A stretch of DNA of 64,000 nt from NCBI RefSeq assembly GCF_002305895.1, contig NZ_CP022203.1, forward strand, positions 8,691,001-8,755,000. The letters are read 5' to 3'. Shown piece by piece: positions 16,022 to 23,949 of the stretch (its first letter is position 1; every line of letters starts with the position of its first letter). A program made the position numbers and the translations under genes. Below the pieces are notes generated by a model that was not told the DNA's origin, did not search any database, and saw only the letters and a list, made by a program, of their open reading frames with translations. The DNA is from Corallococcus macrosporus DSM 14697. Its GTDB lineage: Bacteria > Myxococcota > Myxococcia > Myxococcales > Myxococcaceae.

Positions 16022-16996
16022 TCAGAAGCGCCGCAGGGAGGACCAGGGGAAGGGCTTCCAGAAGGGCGTCACCACGTCCTCGCCCTCCAGCGGAAACCAC
16101 GGCCCCAGCGCACCTTCCGCCGCCAGCACGTGGAAGTCCTGCGCGGGCATGAAGCCCTGCCCCAAGAGCGCCACCTTCTTCCCCGCCGCGCTGGCCGCCA
16201 CGTCCAGCACCAGCACCACGTGGCCCGGGCTGCCGCCCAGCACGAAGAAGTCCCCGGGCCGCACGTCCTCGCGCGAGGGCCGCCCCTTGAGCGACGCCAG
16301 CGAGTGCGTGCCCGCGTAGGTGAAGACCAGGTCCAGCCACGCGCGGAAGCTGGCGCGCGAGGCATCCGGCGCCGCGCCGCGCACCCACGCCACCTTCGAG
16401 CCCGACACCCGCGCCCGGTCTCCCTCCGCGTACCGCGACCAGGTGGCCAGGTGCCCGCTGGTGAAGCGGTAGGCGAGCCGCTCCCGCTGCTTGCCAGCCC
16501 AGAGCCACTCCGCGTGGAGGCGGATGACGGAGTCCGCGCACTGCTGGAGGTTGGCCGTCCCCACGTCCAGCTCCACCACCGCCGCCAGCCGGCTGTCGCC
16601 CGCCGCCAGAATCGTCGCGCCCTGGTGGCTGAGCACCGGCGTGCCCTCCGGCCGCAGCGGAAGTCCGCGCAGCCAGGCGCCGAAGGAATCCTTCGTCACC
16701 CCGACGCGCGTGTAACCCTCGGGGGGTGGCAGCGCGGACGCGAGCCAGCGCACCCGGGCCTGGGGTGACAACCAGGAGTACCGGGCCCGCTCCTCCTTCG
16801 TGGGCGCCCGGGGCTGGCCCTCCTCGCTGGCCCGTCCCGGTACCGGCAGCAGCAGCAACGCCAACCCGAGGAGCGTCCAGCACACCCTCCACGCTTCGGG
16901 ACGGCCAGCAGCGGACCAGGACGGGCGGGACGGGCGGGACGGGCGGGACGGGCGGGACGGGCGGGACGGGCGGAGCAGGCAATCGAACGTGGACAC
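16022..16996 (-). CDS. DUF4846 secreted protein with repeat-encoded N terminus
   Basis: A DUF4846-type protein of 324 residues. Seen: a hydrophobic export signal around residues 38-55 (WTLLGLALLLLPVPGRA), the GYTRV and AVVELDVGTANLQQCADSVIRLHAEWLW blocks, and the downstream RPGDFFVLGG / GHVVLVLDVA strands that are family hallmarks. The signal is preceded by about 20 residues of Pro-Ser-Arg repeats coded by a 9-bp tandem repeat (see 16921-16974). No ATG lies between the repeat and the signal; a GTG at the W-R-V position would drop the repeat, so the true start is open. Function is unknown. Convergent with the desaturase. Confidence 0.75.
   Translation of the reverse strand: MSTFDCLLRPSRPSRPSRPSRPSRPSWSAAGRPEAWRVCWTLLGLALLLLPVPGRASEEGQPRAPTKEERARYSWLSPQARVRWLASALPPPEGYTRVGVTKDSFGAWLRGLPLRPEGTPVLSHQGATILAAGDSRLAAVVELDVGTANLQQCADSVIRLHAEWLWAGKQRERLAYRFTSGHLATWSRYAEGDRARVSGSKVAWVRGAAPDASRASFRAWLDLVFTYAGTHSLASLKGRPSREDVRPGDFFVLGGSPGHVVLVLDVAASAAGKKVALLGQGFMPAQDFHVLAAEGALGPWFPLEGEDVVTPFWKPFPWSSLRRF
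16921..16974. repeat. 9-bp tandem repeat, six units
   Basis: Five perfect copies of ACGGGCGGG and a sixth with one final change lie head to tail. The unit length is a multiple of three, so on the minus strand it adds Ser-Arg-Pro triplets to the DUF4846 N terminus without breaking the frame. It is a likely site of copy-number change by slippage. Confidence 0.9.
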
Positions 16997-17179
16997 GCGG
17001 TGACAATCTCCCGGGAGCGAGGGGCGGCACGGCGGGTGGCGCCCCCGGTTGGAGGTTTGTCACGGCCCCGGGGTTCCCTCACGCCTCGACGCCCCCGGGG
17101 CCCAGGGGACGGGTCCACCGCTGAACGCTCGCGGTTCACCGGGCGTGCGCGTCTGGGAGCGAGCACTACCTTCAAACAT

Positions 17180-17779
17180 ATGCGCCGTCAGGCGAGCCTC
17201 GCGCTGCTCAACACCTTGTCGCTCACCCGGCTGCCCCTGGCGGTTGCGTTCATCGCCATGCCCGACGCGTGGGTCCGCGCGGGGCTGGTGATGCTGGCCG
17301 CCTTCACCGACTTCCTGGATGGCTGGATTGCCCGGCACAAGGGGCTGAGCACCCGGCTGGGCGCGCTCATCGACCCGGTGGCGGACCGCGCCTTCATGGT
17401 GACGGCCATCATCGTCTGCTACCTCGACGGGCTCATCAGCGGCGTGGCGGTGCTGCTGCTGGTGATACGGGACCTTGGCACCACCGTGGGCTTCTTCGTC
17501 GCCCGGCTGGCGCCGCGGCTGCGGCATGTCGAGCTGAAGGCCCGGAGGCTCGGCAAGGCCGTCACCTCGCTGCAACTGCTGACGCTGCTGTGCGTGCTGC
17601 TGTTTCCGCCCGCGGTGGCGCCCCTGGTGGCGCTCATCGGCGTGCTGTCGCTCGCGTCCGTGGTGGACTACTCCCGGGCGGTGCTGAAGGCCCGGGAGCG
17701 GGGCGCCGGGGCGCGGCGGATGAAGCCGGAGTCCGGCGCGGCGCCTCCGACCTCCTCGCTGCCCTCCGTGCGCAAGTAG
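17180..17779 (+). CDS. CDP-alcohol phosphatidyltransferase
   Basis: An integral-membrane enzyme of phospholipid head-group synthesis that joins a CDP-linked lipid to an alcohol. Seen: the family signature D-G-x2-A-R-x8-G-x3-D-x3-D in the run FLDGWIARHKGLSTRLGALI and the following DPVADR, plus about five or six hydrophobic segments in 199 residues. The ATG at 17180 is chosen; the longer frame from 17000 runs through low-complexity sequence. Whether the alcohol is glycerol-3-phosphate (PgsA-like) or another cannot be told from the sequence. The Lys/Arg/Pro-rich tail after the last helix is unusual for the family core. Confidence 0.9.
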   Translation: MRRQASLALLNTLSLTRLPLAVAFIAMPDAWVRAGLVMLAAFTDFLDGWIARHKGLSTRLGALIDPVADRAFMVTAIIVCYLDGLISGVAVLLLVIRDLGTTVGFFVARLAPRLRHVELKARRLGKAVTSLQLLTLLCVLLFPPAVAPLVALIGVLSLASVVDYSRAVLKARERGAGARRMKPESGAAPPTSSLPSVRK

Positions 17780-17795
17780 CCCGGAGGCCCGCGCC

Positions 17796-18017
17796 TCACG
17801 GCTGCGCCGCCGAGTCCGCGGCCTGGGCTTCGGGCAGGCCCAGCACCCGGGCCCGCTCGGTGGCGATGGCGGAGCGCTCCCCTTCCGTCATCTCCATCCA
17901 GACTTCATCCATGTCGTCGAGCAGGCCGTCCTCCTCTTGTGAGTCGCCTTCGGGATGCCGGGCTCGGGCGAGCCGCAGCTTGTTCAGGAGTGCGCGGTAA
18001 CGGTCGTAAGCGGACAT
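17796..18017 (-). CDS. Small acidic hypothetical protein
   Basis: A 73-residue protein starting at MSAYDRYRALLNKLRLAR (GAGGGGGAGG precedes the ATG at 18017). It has a basic N-terminal helix followed by a strongly acidic helix (SQEEDGLLDDMDEVWMEM) and an Ala-rich tail; no signal or membrane segment. The frame extends upstream to 18089 but lacks a better start. The charge split suggests a partner-binding or regulatory helix pair. Same strand as the next gene upstream, 68 nt away, probably one operon. Not a family I recognise. Confidence 0.6.
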   Translation of the reverse strand: MSAYDRYRALLNKLRLARARHPEGDSQEEDGLLDDMDEVWMEMTEGERSAIATERARVLGLPEAQAADSAAQP

Positions 18018-18085
18018 GATGGGAACCTCCCCCTCGGGACGAGCATCGGGCGTGCGACTGACGAAGCCTGACTGGGCCGGACACC

Positions 18086-18742
18086 TCACTTTCCGGCTGG
18101 GGAGGGCGGGAGCACGGAAATCTCCGTCGTCCGTTCCTCACCCACCATGTCCACCACCGCGCGGACCTGGTCGCCAGGCTGGAGCTTGCGCAGGGCGATG
18201 TTGCGGCCGTCCTGGCGCACCCGCGTCTGGGAGTCCACGCGCAGCGTCAGCGGCGGGCCCTCTCCCACGGCGATGGCCACCTCCGTGTCGCCCACCGAGC
18301 GCACCACGCCCGTGTAGACGGCGTCCACCACGGCCGTCCCGGGAGGCGACGGCACGTTCGAGCCCGCGGGCGGCACGTCACTGCCGAGCCCCGCCGCGCC
18401 AGTGCCCCCCGTCCCCTCCTGCGCGCCCGGGTCCTCCTGGGCGGCCGTCTCCCGCTGAGGACTCACCACCCGGGCGCCTGGAGGAATGCCCGCGCCGCCC
18501 GTGCCCGCCAACTGTCCACGGAGCTGCGTCACGTCCTGCCGGAGCTGCAGCAGCTCGGCGCGGAGCTGGTCCACTTCCCGCTGGAGCGCCGCGGCGTCCG
18601 CTGAAGACAGGGCCTGTCCCGCTGGCGCCTGCTCCGGCCGCGCGGGCCCCTGCTGCGTGTCCTGCGCCGTGGCTTCGCCGCCACAGAGCAGTATCGACGC
18701 CCCCGCGAGGCCCAACACCCACAAGCTTGCTTTGCGCAGCAT
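18086..18742 (-). CDS. Secreted coiled-coil protein with C-terminal beta domain
   Basis: 218 residues. Seen: a signal peptide (LWVLGLAGASILLCGG... ATAQ), a short coiled coil (QREVDQLRAELLQLRQDVTQ), a Gly/Pro-rich linker, and a C-terminal beta-rich part (GVVRSVGDTEVAIAVGEG, LRVDSQTRVRQDGRNI, LQPGDQVRAVVDMVG) that resembles short OB/SH3-like exported domains. The ATG at 18742 follows GGAGG with a longish spacer; the larger frame to 19135 is rejected as non-coding in style. The protein is probably periplasmic. Function is unknown; it heads the small acidic gene and diverges from the DsbA-like gene. Confidence 0.7.
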   Translation of the reverse strand: MLRKASLWVLGLAGASILLCGGEATAQDTQQGPARPEQAPAGQALSSADAAALQREVDQLRAELLQLRQDVTQLRGQLAGTGGAGIPPGARVVSPQRETAAQEDPGAQEGTGGTGAAGLGSDVPPAGSNVPSPPGTAVVDAVYTGVVRSVGDTEVAIAVGEGPPLTLRVDSQTRVRQDGRNIALRKLQPGDQVRAVVDMVGEERTTEISVLPPSPAGK

Positions 18743-19030
18743 GAGGCCCTGACCTCCTTTCCGCATCAAAGGTGGGGATTGCCGGGTGACGGACAACCAC
18801 CGGCCCGGCCGGGGTGCGCTGGGAGAACCACCGGCCGGGCGGGCAACGGGCTGCTCCCCTGGGAGCCCCCGCTTCATCGCGCGCCGGCGTCTCGGAAAGT
18901 CATCCGAAATACGCGCTGAAACTCCGGGCCGCCTCGCCTCACTCCTGGGCGCCGGGCCGGAATGAGCCTGGTCCGGTGGTGTCACGCGAAGAACGCGGCG
19001 CCACGGGTGTGTCCTTTTCAGGAGAACACC

Positions 19031-20350
19031 ATGTCCAAGTCGTCTGTCTGGGTGAGTCTGGGTGTCGGGCTGGCGTTGGGTTTCGCGGGAGGGCGCGTGG
19101 CGCGGCCCACGGAGCTGGCCACGGGCACGGCCCACGCGGCCAACGTCGCGGCGAAGGCGCCAGCGCCAGGCGCGCGGCCTCGTCCGCCGATTTCGCCCAC
19201 CGTCTACAAGGTCCCCGTGAACGGCTCCCCCACGGCGGGGCCGGAGGACGCGCTCGTCACGCTAGTGGAGTTCTCCGACTATGAATGCCCGTTCTGCGCG
19301 CGCGGCAACGGCACGGTGAAGCTGCTCCAGGAGCGCTATGGCCGCAACCTGCGCGTGGTGATGAAGCACCACCCGCTGGCCAACCACCCGCGCGCCCGGC
19401 CCGCCGCGCTGGCGGCGCTGGCCGCCGGTGAGCAGGGCAGGTTCTGGGAGATGCATGAGGCGCTCTTCGCCAACCCGCGCGCGCTGAGTGAAGCCGACCT
19501 GGAGCGCTACGCCATGAGCGTGGGCCTCGACGTCTCGCGCTGGAACCAGGACCGCGCGGACCCGAAGCTGGCGGAGCGCATCCGTCAGGACGAGGCCCTG
19601 GCGATGCAGTTGGGCGCCACGGGCACGCCGGCCTTCTACGTGAATGGCCGCCTCATCAGCGGCGCGCAGCCCCTGGAGGTCTTCACCGGCGTGGTGGATG
19701 AGGAGCTGAGCAAGGCGGAGGCCCTGGTGCGCACGGGCGTGCGGCCGTCGGAGGTGTACGCGCGCACCATCGCCGCCGGAAGGGAAAGCCCGCCCACGCA
19801 GCAGGCGATGCCCGCGGAGCCGGCCCTCCAGCAGGTGGACGTGGGCACCGCGCCGACCCGCGGCCCCGCCGACGCCCCGGTGACGGTCGTGGCCTTCTCC
19901 GACTTCGAGTGCCCGTTCTGCGCCCGCGTGGTGCCGACGATGAAGGCGCTGGAGGCGGCCTACCCTGGCAAGCTGCGCGTGGCCTTCAAGCACCAGCCCC
20001 TGGCGCGGCACCCGAACGCGAAGCTGGCGGCGGAGGCGGCCATGGAGGCGCACGCGCAGGGCCGGTTCTGGGAGTTCCACGACGTGCTCTTCGCCAACCA
20101 GCGCGACCTGGACCGGGCGTCGCTGGAGGGCTACGCGCGACAGGTGGGCCTGGACGTGGGCCGCTTCAACGCGGCGCTGGACTCGCGCAAGCATGACGCG
20201 CACGTGTCCGCGGACGTCGCGCAGGCCATGCGCGTGGGCGCGACAGGCACGCCCACGTTCTTCATCAACGGCCGTCCGGTGACGGGCGCCCGGCCGGTGG
20301 AGCACTTCCGCGCCATCATCGACGACGAGCTGCGGAAGGCGGCGCGGTAG
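19031..20350 (+). CDS. Tandem two-domain DsbA-like thiol oxidoreductase
   Basis: 439 residues containing two thioredoxin-fold DsbA-like domains in one chain, probably exported. Seen: an N-terminal hydrophobic segment (SLGVGLALGFAGG), then CPFC at 86-89 and again at 294-297, each followed by the helical insertion and the cis-proline strand GATGTPAFYVNGR or GATGTPTFFINGR. The two halves share long blocks (FSDYECPFCA / FSDFECPFCA; QGRFWEMHEALFAN / QGRFWEFHDVLFAN), so the protein arose by internal duplication. The start follows AGGAGAACACC. Such proteins form or shuffle disulfides in the envelope; a fused pair could perform relay or substrate docking. Confidence 0.93.
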   Translation: MSKSSVWVSLGVGLALGFAGGRVARPTELATGTAHAANVAAKAPAPGARPRPPISPTVYKVPVNGSPTAGPEDALVTLVEFSDYECPFCARGNGTVKLLQERYGRNLRVVMKHHPLANHPRARPAALAALAAGEQGRFWEMHEALFANPRALSEADLERYAMSVGLDVSRWNQDRADPKLAERIRQDEALAMQLGATGTPAFYVNGRLISGAQPLEVFTGVVDEELSKAEALVRTGVRPSEVYARTIAAGRESPPTQQAMPAEPALQQVDVGTAPTRGPADAPVTVVAFSDFECPFCARVVPTMKALEAAYPGKLRVAFKHQPLARHPNAKLAAEAAMEAHAQGRFWEFHDVLFANQRDLDRASLEGYARQVGLDVGRFNAALDSRKHDAHVSADVAQAMRVGATGTPTFFINGRPVTGARPVEHFRAIIDDELRKAAR

Positions 20351-20351
20351 C

Positions 20352-21929
20352 TCACGGCGCCGGGGGCGCGGTCTCCGAGACCGTGGCCTCCGGCTCCGGC
20401 GGCGGCCTCAACACGCCCACGTTCGTCACCTCGCGGGCGTTGACGTTGAACTCCACGTATCCATTGGACGTGTGCAGCACATGCTTCCCCGGCTTCAAGC
20501 CCGGCACGAAGATGCTGCCGTCCAGACGGGTGAAGTGCGACGCGCCCACCCACTCGTTGTTGACGGTGACCTCCTGCCGGTGGCCGAAGAGCTGCTCGCC
20601 CCTGAAGACCATCGTCCCGGCGACGGCGCCCGTCTCCTCCAGGTGGAGGTCGACGGAGACACGCGCGTCCTTCCCACCCCGGACGACAGCGCTGCCCGCG
20701 CGGCCATCCGCCGTCCACGCATAGATGCGCCCCGCCCCCACCCGAGGCTTCACCACGAATCCGGCGCCATCGAAGCGGACCTGCGCGTGGTCCGTCGGTG
20801 AGTTGCCACACCCTCGGCCCTTGGGTCCGGGCTTCTCCGCTCCAATCCAGACCCCGTCCGCCGGCGTGCCATCCGCGAGGAAGACGCGGCCGGAGACCTC
20901 GAACTCCCCAGGATCCAAGAAGGCCCATGGGAACACCCTCCCCTCTTCCTTCAACTCGGCGAAGGGAAACGCGATGACCGCCGGCACCTCGGGCGCCAGC
21001 GTCACGGCCTTGCTCCCGTACACAACCCGCCCGTTGCGCCGGCCCCGCATGGAGACGGAATGACGCCCCGACTCGGTGATGCCCGTGTAGGTGCCGTCCG
21101 GCTGGAGCGTGAGCGGGGTATTCGCGTGGACGTACTCCACCGCCTCCTCCGCCCCACGCTTGTGGCGCAGCACCGGCTTGACGGTGATGGGAACGAACGC
21201 GGCCAACTGGAAATCGAACCGCCGCACCTCGCCAGCGCTCAGCGCCGAGTCCAGGGAGCGGTCGAACGCCTCGCCCTGAGGCGTGAAGGGCGTGATGCTG
21301 ACGTAGGAGCCCGGCGTCACGCCATCCAGCGTGTAGCGCCCCTGCGCATCCGTCGTGGACCCACTGGGCGTCATCTCCAGCAGCATGGGGTCCCCGGGCG
21401 CGACCAGCCGGACGCCCTCGGCGGGCGACCCGTCATGCCGGAGGACCTGTCCCTCCACGACAGCGCCCGGCGGCAGCTTCAGCTCCACGAAGAGCGTTCC
21501 TCCTGCCACCACGCCCACATCCCGCTCACAGGCTTCAGCGTGCCCGGCTCCGCGCGCGCAGACGGTCATCACGCCCGCTCCGGGCTCCAGGAAGGACGCC
21601 ACGCCCGACGCGTCCGTCAGCGCCGATTCGTCAGGCACCCGCCCCCCTGTCCCCGTCTCGAAGAGACCTCGGATGAGCGAGACACGGGCGCCCGCCAGCG
21701 GCGCACCGGTGTCCTTGGACACGGCCCGAACGCGAATCCACTCCGCCGGGCCATCCATCGTCGGCGGCGGCAACGGGAGCGGCGGCAGCGAGGGGAGCCG
21801 CGCGAACTCCGGGAAGGGCACCTCCACGAGCACCGGCCGCGCCATCCGCTCCGCGCGCCACATGCCCAGGCCCCCGAGCACCGTCGCCATGGCGCTCAGG
21901 CCAACGCCCCAACGAAACCCGTGCATCAT
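20352..21929 (-). CDS. Large envelope protein with carboxypeptidase-regulatory-like (CarboxypepD) repeats
   Basis: 525 residues from the first ATG of the doublet at 21929. Seen: an uncleaved-looking signal/anchor (WGVGLSAMATVLGGLGMW), a Pro-rich linker (LPSLPPLPLPPP), then repeated beta-sandwich units with the carboxypeptidase-regulatory-like pattern (VVEGQVLRHDGSPAEGVRLV; SGRVFLADGTPADGVWIG; TDAQGRYTLDGVTPGSYVSI). These units are typical of exported adhesion or scaffold proteins; no enzyme motif was found. Convergent with the DsbA-like gene, whose stop is 1 nt away. The GC-rich neighbourhood and size look native. Function inferred only as structural. Confidence 0.8.
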   Translation of the reverse strand: MMHGFRWGVGLSAMATVLGGLGMWRAERMARPVLVEVPFPEFARLPSLPPLPLPPPTMDGPAEWIRVRAVSKDTGAPLAGARVSLIRGLFETGTGGRVPDESALTDASGVASFLEPGAGVMTVCARGAGHAEACERDVGVVAGGTLFVELKLPPGAVVEGQVLRHDGSPAEGVRLVAPGDPMLLEMTPSGSTTDAQGRYTLDGVTPGSYVSITPFTPQGEAFDRSLDSALSAGEVRRFDFQLAAFVPITVKPVLRHKRGAEEAVEYVHANTPLTLQPDGTYTGITESGRHSVSMRGRRNGRVVYGSKAVTLAPEVPAVIAFPFAELKEEGRVFPWAFLDPGEFEVSGRVFLADGTPADGVWIGAEKPGPKGRGCGNSPTDHAQVRFDGAGFVVKPRVGAGRIYAWTADGRAGSAVVRGGKDARVSVDLHLEETGAVAGTMVFRGEQLFGHRQEVTVNNEWVGASHFTRLDGSIFVPGLKPGKHVLHTSNGYVEFNVNAREVTNVGVLRPPPEPEATVSETAPPAP

Positions 21930-22041
21930 GGAACGGCCCCCCAGCTCCAGAGATGGAACCGGGAGGCTATCACTCCGGGTCCGGATGGCGAACCGCGCCC
22001 CCGTCACGGGAGACGCGGAGCAGCCTCACCCGGGAGCGCGC

Positions 22042-22389
22042 TCAGGAGCCGTAACCCGCGCTCTGGACGTCGATGAGGCGGCCGTTCTCGAACGTCACCA
22101 CCTGCATCAGGCGGCGCGGCCCGAAGTTGTAGGTCCAGTCCTCGTACTCGCGGGTGACGGAGCGCCGCTCCGTGTTGACGCCCCCACGGTGCCTGTCCGG
22201 CGTCACCGAGCCCTGCGAGTCCGTCACCGTGCGGAAGTTCTTCGCCGTCGGCTCGCCACACTTCGCGATGACCTCCGTCTGGAGCGCCCCATCCGACACC
22301 AGCGCCCGGCCACAACGGAGCGAGGCCGCCTCCACCGCCACGGGGGCGCCCGCCATCGCCAGAGCCACTGCCAGTCCAAGAGCACGCAT
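22042..22389 (-). CDS. DUF2845 secreted protein
   Basis: A 115-residue exported protein of the DUF2845 type. Seen: a signal peptide (LGLAVALAMAGAPVAVEAA), the mature start LRCGRALVSDG, a second Cys in AKCGEPTA, and the beta blocks YEDWTYNFG and VVTFENGRLIDV. The two cysteines may form a disulfide. I use the ATG at 22389 (MRALGL, preceded by GAGAGGAGACAACC); an upstream ATG at 22407 is also in frame. No function is known for the family. It is on the same strand as the regulatory-like-repeat gene, 112 nt upstream of it. Confidence 0.85.
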   Translation of the reverse strand: MRALGLAVALAMAGAPVAVEAASLRCGRALVSDGALQTEVIAKCGEPTAKNFRTVTDSQGSVTPDRHRGGVNTERRSVTREYEDWTYNFGPRRLMQVVTFENGRLIDVQSAGYGS

Positions 22390-22447
22390 GGGTTGTCTCC
22401 TCTCCATTCAGGTCGATGCGCAGGGGCAGCCGCGGGGACGGAGCACG

Positions 22448-23539
22448 CTACGCGTAGGGGTTGTAGAACCTGGCGAACGTCGCCTTGGCGAAGTCGCCGA
22501 AAGTCATTCCCGGCTGGAACGCGCCCACCTTCTGCTCGGCGGGGTCCACGCCCTCGGGCGGGCGCAGGTGCCTGTCATTGTCCGGCTGCATGAACACCGC
22601 GAAGGTGGCGCGGGAGATGTTGCGGCTGGCCGGGTACGCCAGCGCCTGCACCGCGTGCGGCGTGGAGCGCAGCAGGCCGCCTGTGACAATCTGGGAGCTC
22701 TCGCCAATCTGGAACGCCAGGCTGTCCTTCGGGATGACGACCTTGCGCTCCTCGCCGGTCCGCGTGCGCACGTACAGGCCCGCCTCCGGGTCCGGCACCG
22801 GGATGTCCTTGCGCGCCGGCTCCTTCGCGCCGGGCTCGGCCTCGAAGTACATGGCCGGACAGAGCGCCGTGAGCGAACCATGGTCGCTGTGCCACCCGCA
22901 CCACGAGTCGCGCGTGCGCGGCGTCGCGTCCTCGTTGATGGCGAAGTAGTAGAGCAGCCGCGCCTTGCACGCGCGCGACTCGCGAATCGTCTTCGCCAAC
23001 GCCGCGTCCGGGGACAGGCGGCTGCCCAGCTTGGAGCGCACGTACGTGTCGCACTGCTCGGCGACCAGCACGCCCACGTCCACCATGCGCTGGCCCAGCG
23101 CCATGAAGGCGGGCCGCAGCTCCGGGAAGTCCGCCTCCGGCCACACGTTGGGGTGGTAGTTCTCCGGGTGCTTCTCGATGAGCGCCGCGTCGGTGTGCGG
23201 CACGTCATACTGGGGGTTGTTGTAGTAGGAGCCCTTGAACTCGTCGAACTGGCCGGGGCGCAGCAGCTCCTTGCCGTGGCTCCAGCCGAACGAATAGCTG
23301 CTGCGCTCGTGGACGTAGCGGTCCTTCACCTCGGTGGGCAGCGCGGCGAAGCGGAAGCCCAGGGGCAGCAGGTTGTCGCGCAGCTCGGCCAGCCCGGGGA
23401 TGCCCTGGACGACGAGCAGGCCAATGCCGTCATGCCCGTAGGCGCGCTCGATGGCGGCGCTCAGGTCCGCGCCCGCCGCGAGCTGCGCATAATCGAGAAG
23501 AACCACTCCGTCCTTGGTGACCGTCACGTCGCTGCTCAT
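22448..23539 (-). CDS. 2-oxoglutarate/Fe(II)-dependent (isopenicillin N synthase-like) oxygenase
   Basis: 363 residues of the isopenicillin-N-synthase superfamily. Seen: the iron-binding HSDHG (H-x-D) motif, the distal His in RSTPHAV, and the RATF element that holds 2-oxoglutarate. A DIOX-N-like N-terminal half (GIGLLVVQGIPGLAELRDNL) comes first. Cofactors would be Fe(II), O2 and usually 2-oxoglutarate. The start at 23539 is chosen since the longer frame to 23635 enters sequence of poor coding style. Substrate unknown; no biosynthetic cluster surrounds it. Members of this group in bacteria often act on amino acids or secondary metabolites. Confidence 0.88.
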   Translation of the reverse strand: MSSDVTVTKDGVVLLDYAQLAAGADLSAAIERAYGHDGIGLLVVQGIPGLAELRDNLLPLGFRFAALPTEVKDRYVHERSSYSFGWSHGKELLRPGQFDEFKGSYYNNPQYDVPHTDAALIEKHPENYHPNVWPEADFPELRPAFMALGQRMVDVGVLVAEQCDTYVRSKLGSRLSPDAALAKTIRESRACKARLLYYFAINEDATPRTRDSWCGWHSDHGSLTALCPAMYFEAEPGAKEPARKDIPVPDPEAGLYVRTRTGEERKVVIPKDSLAFQIGESSQIVTGGLLRSTPHAVQALAYPASRNISRATFAVFMQPDNDRHLRPPEGVDPAEQKVGAFQPGMTFGDFAKATFARFYNPYA

Positions 23540-23773
23540 CCCAGGTGCCTCGTGTCCGCTCCCCACGGCGCCACACCGGCATCCACGCCGGGCAGGGTGT
23601 GCACAGGCCACCCGTGACAAGGGAGACGGGGCCATACTGCCCGGTTTGGGCGCATGCGTGCCACCTGCGTCTCCCGGTGGCGGGCGGAAAGCCCCTGCTC
23701 CCCTCCTTGCTCCCGCGCCGTTGCCCCGGAGGACCGTCGCGCGCGGCGGCAGCCAGGACTCACGGCCCCCGCG

Positions 23774-23949
23774 ATGGGAAGCCCGCTGTATACCGGAGAG
23801 GTCCGTACCGTCGGAGAGAGCATGGCGTGCAGCACCACCGACGCGGGCGCCTTCGAGATATTCATGGGCGCCCCCGTCCGCTCGACCTCACCCTGGACAA
23901 CGCGACGCCGGTGCGCCTCGCGCCGAAGGCCGCTACTTCCGCGGCGTGA
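23774..23949 (+). pseudogene. Possible frameshifted gene remnant in the oxygenase-mltA gap
   Basis: The 390-nt gap 23540-23932 has a coding-like run GSPLYTGEVRTVGESMA... DAGAFEIFMGA in one plus frame that passes near 23885 into PLDLTLDNATPVRLAPKA and a stop in the next frame. Joined, they read like the beta-rich end of an exported or cell-shape protein. The break would make it a remnant. Evidence is by eye only; nothing else was seen in this gap. Confidence 0.2.
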
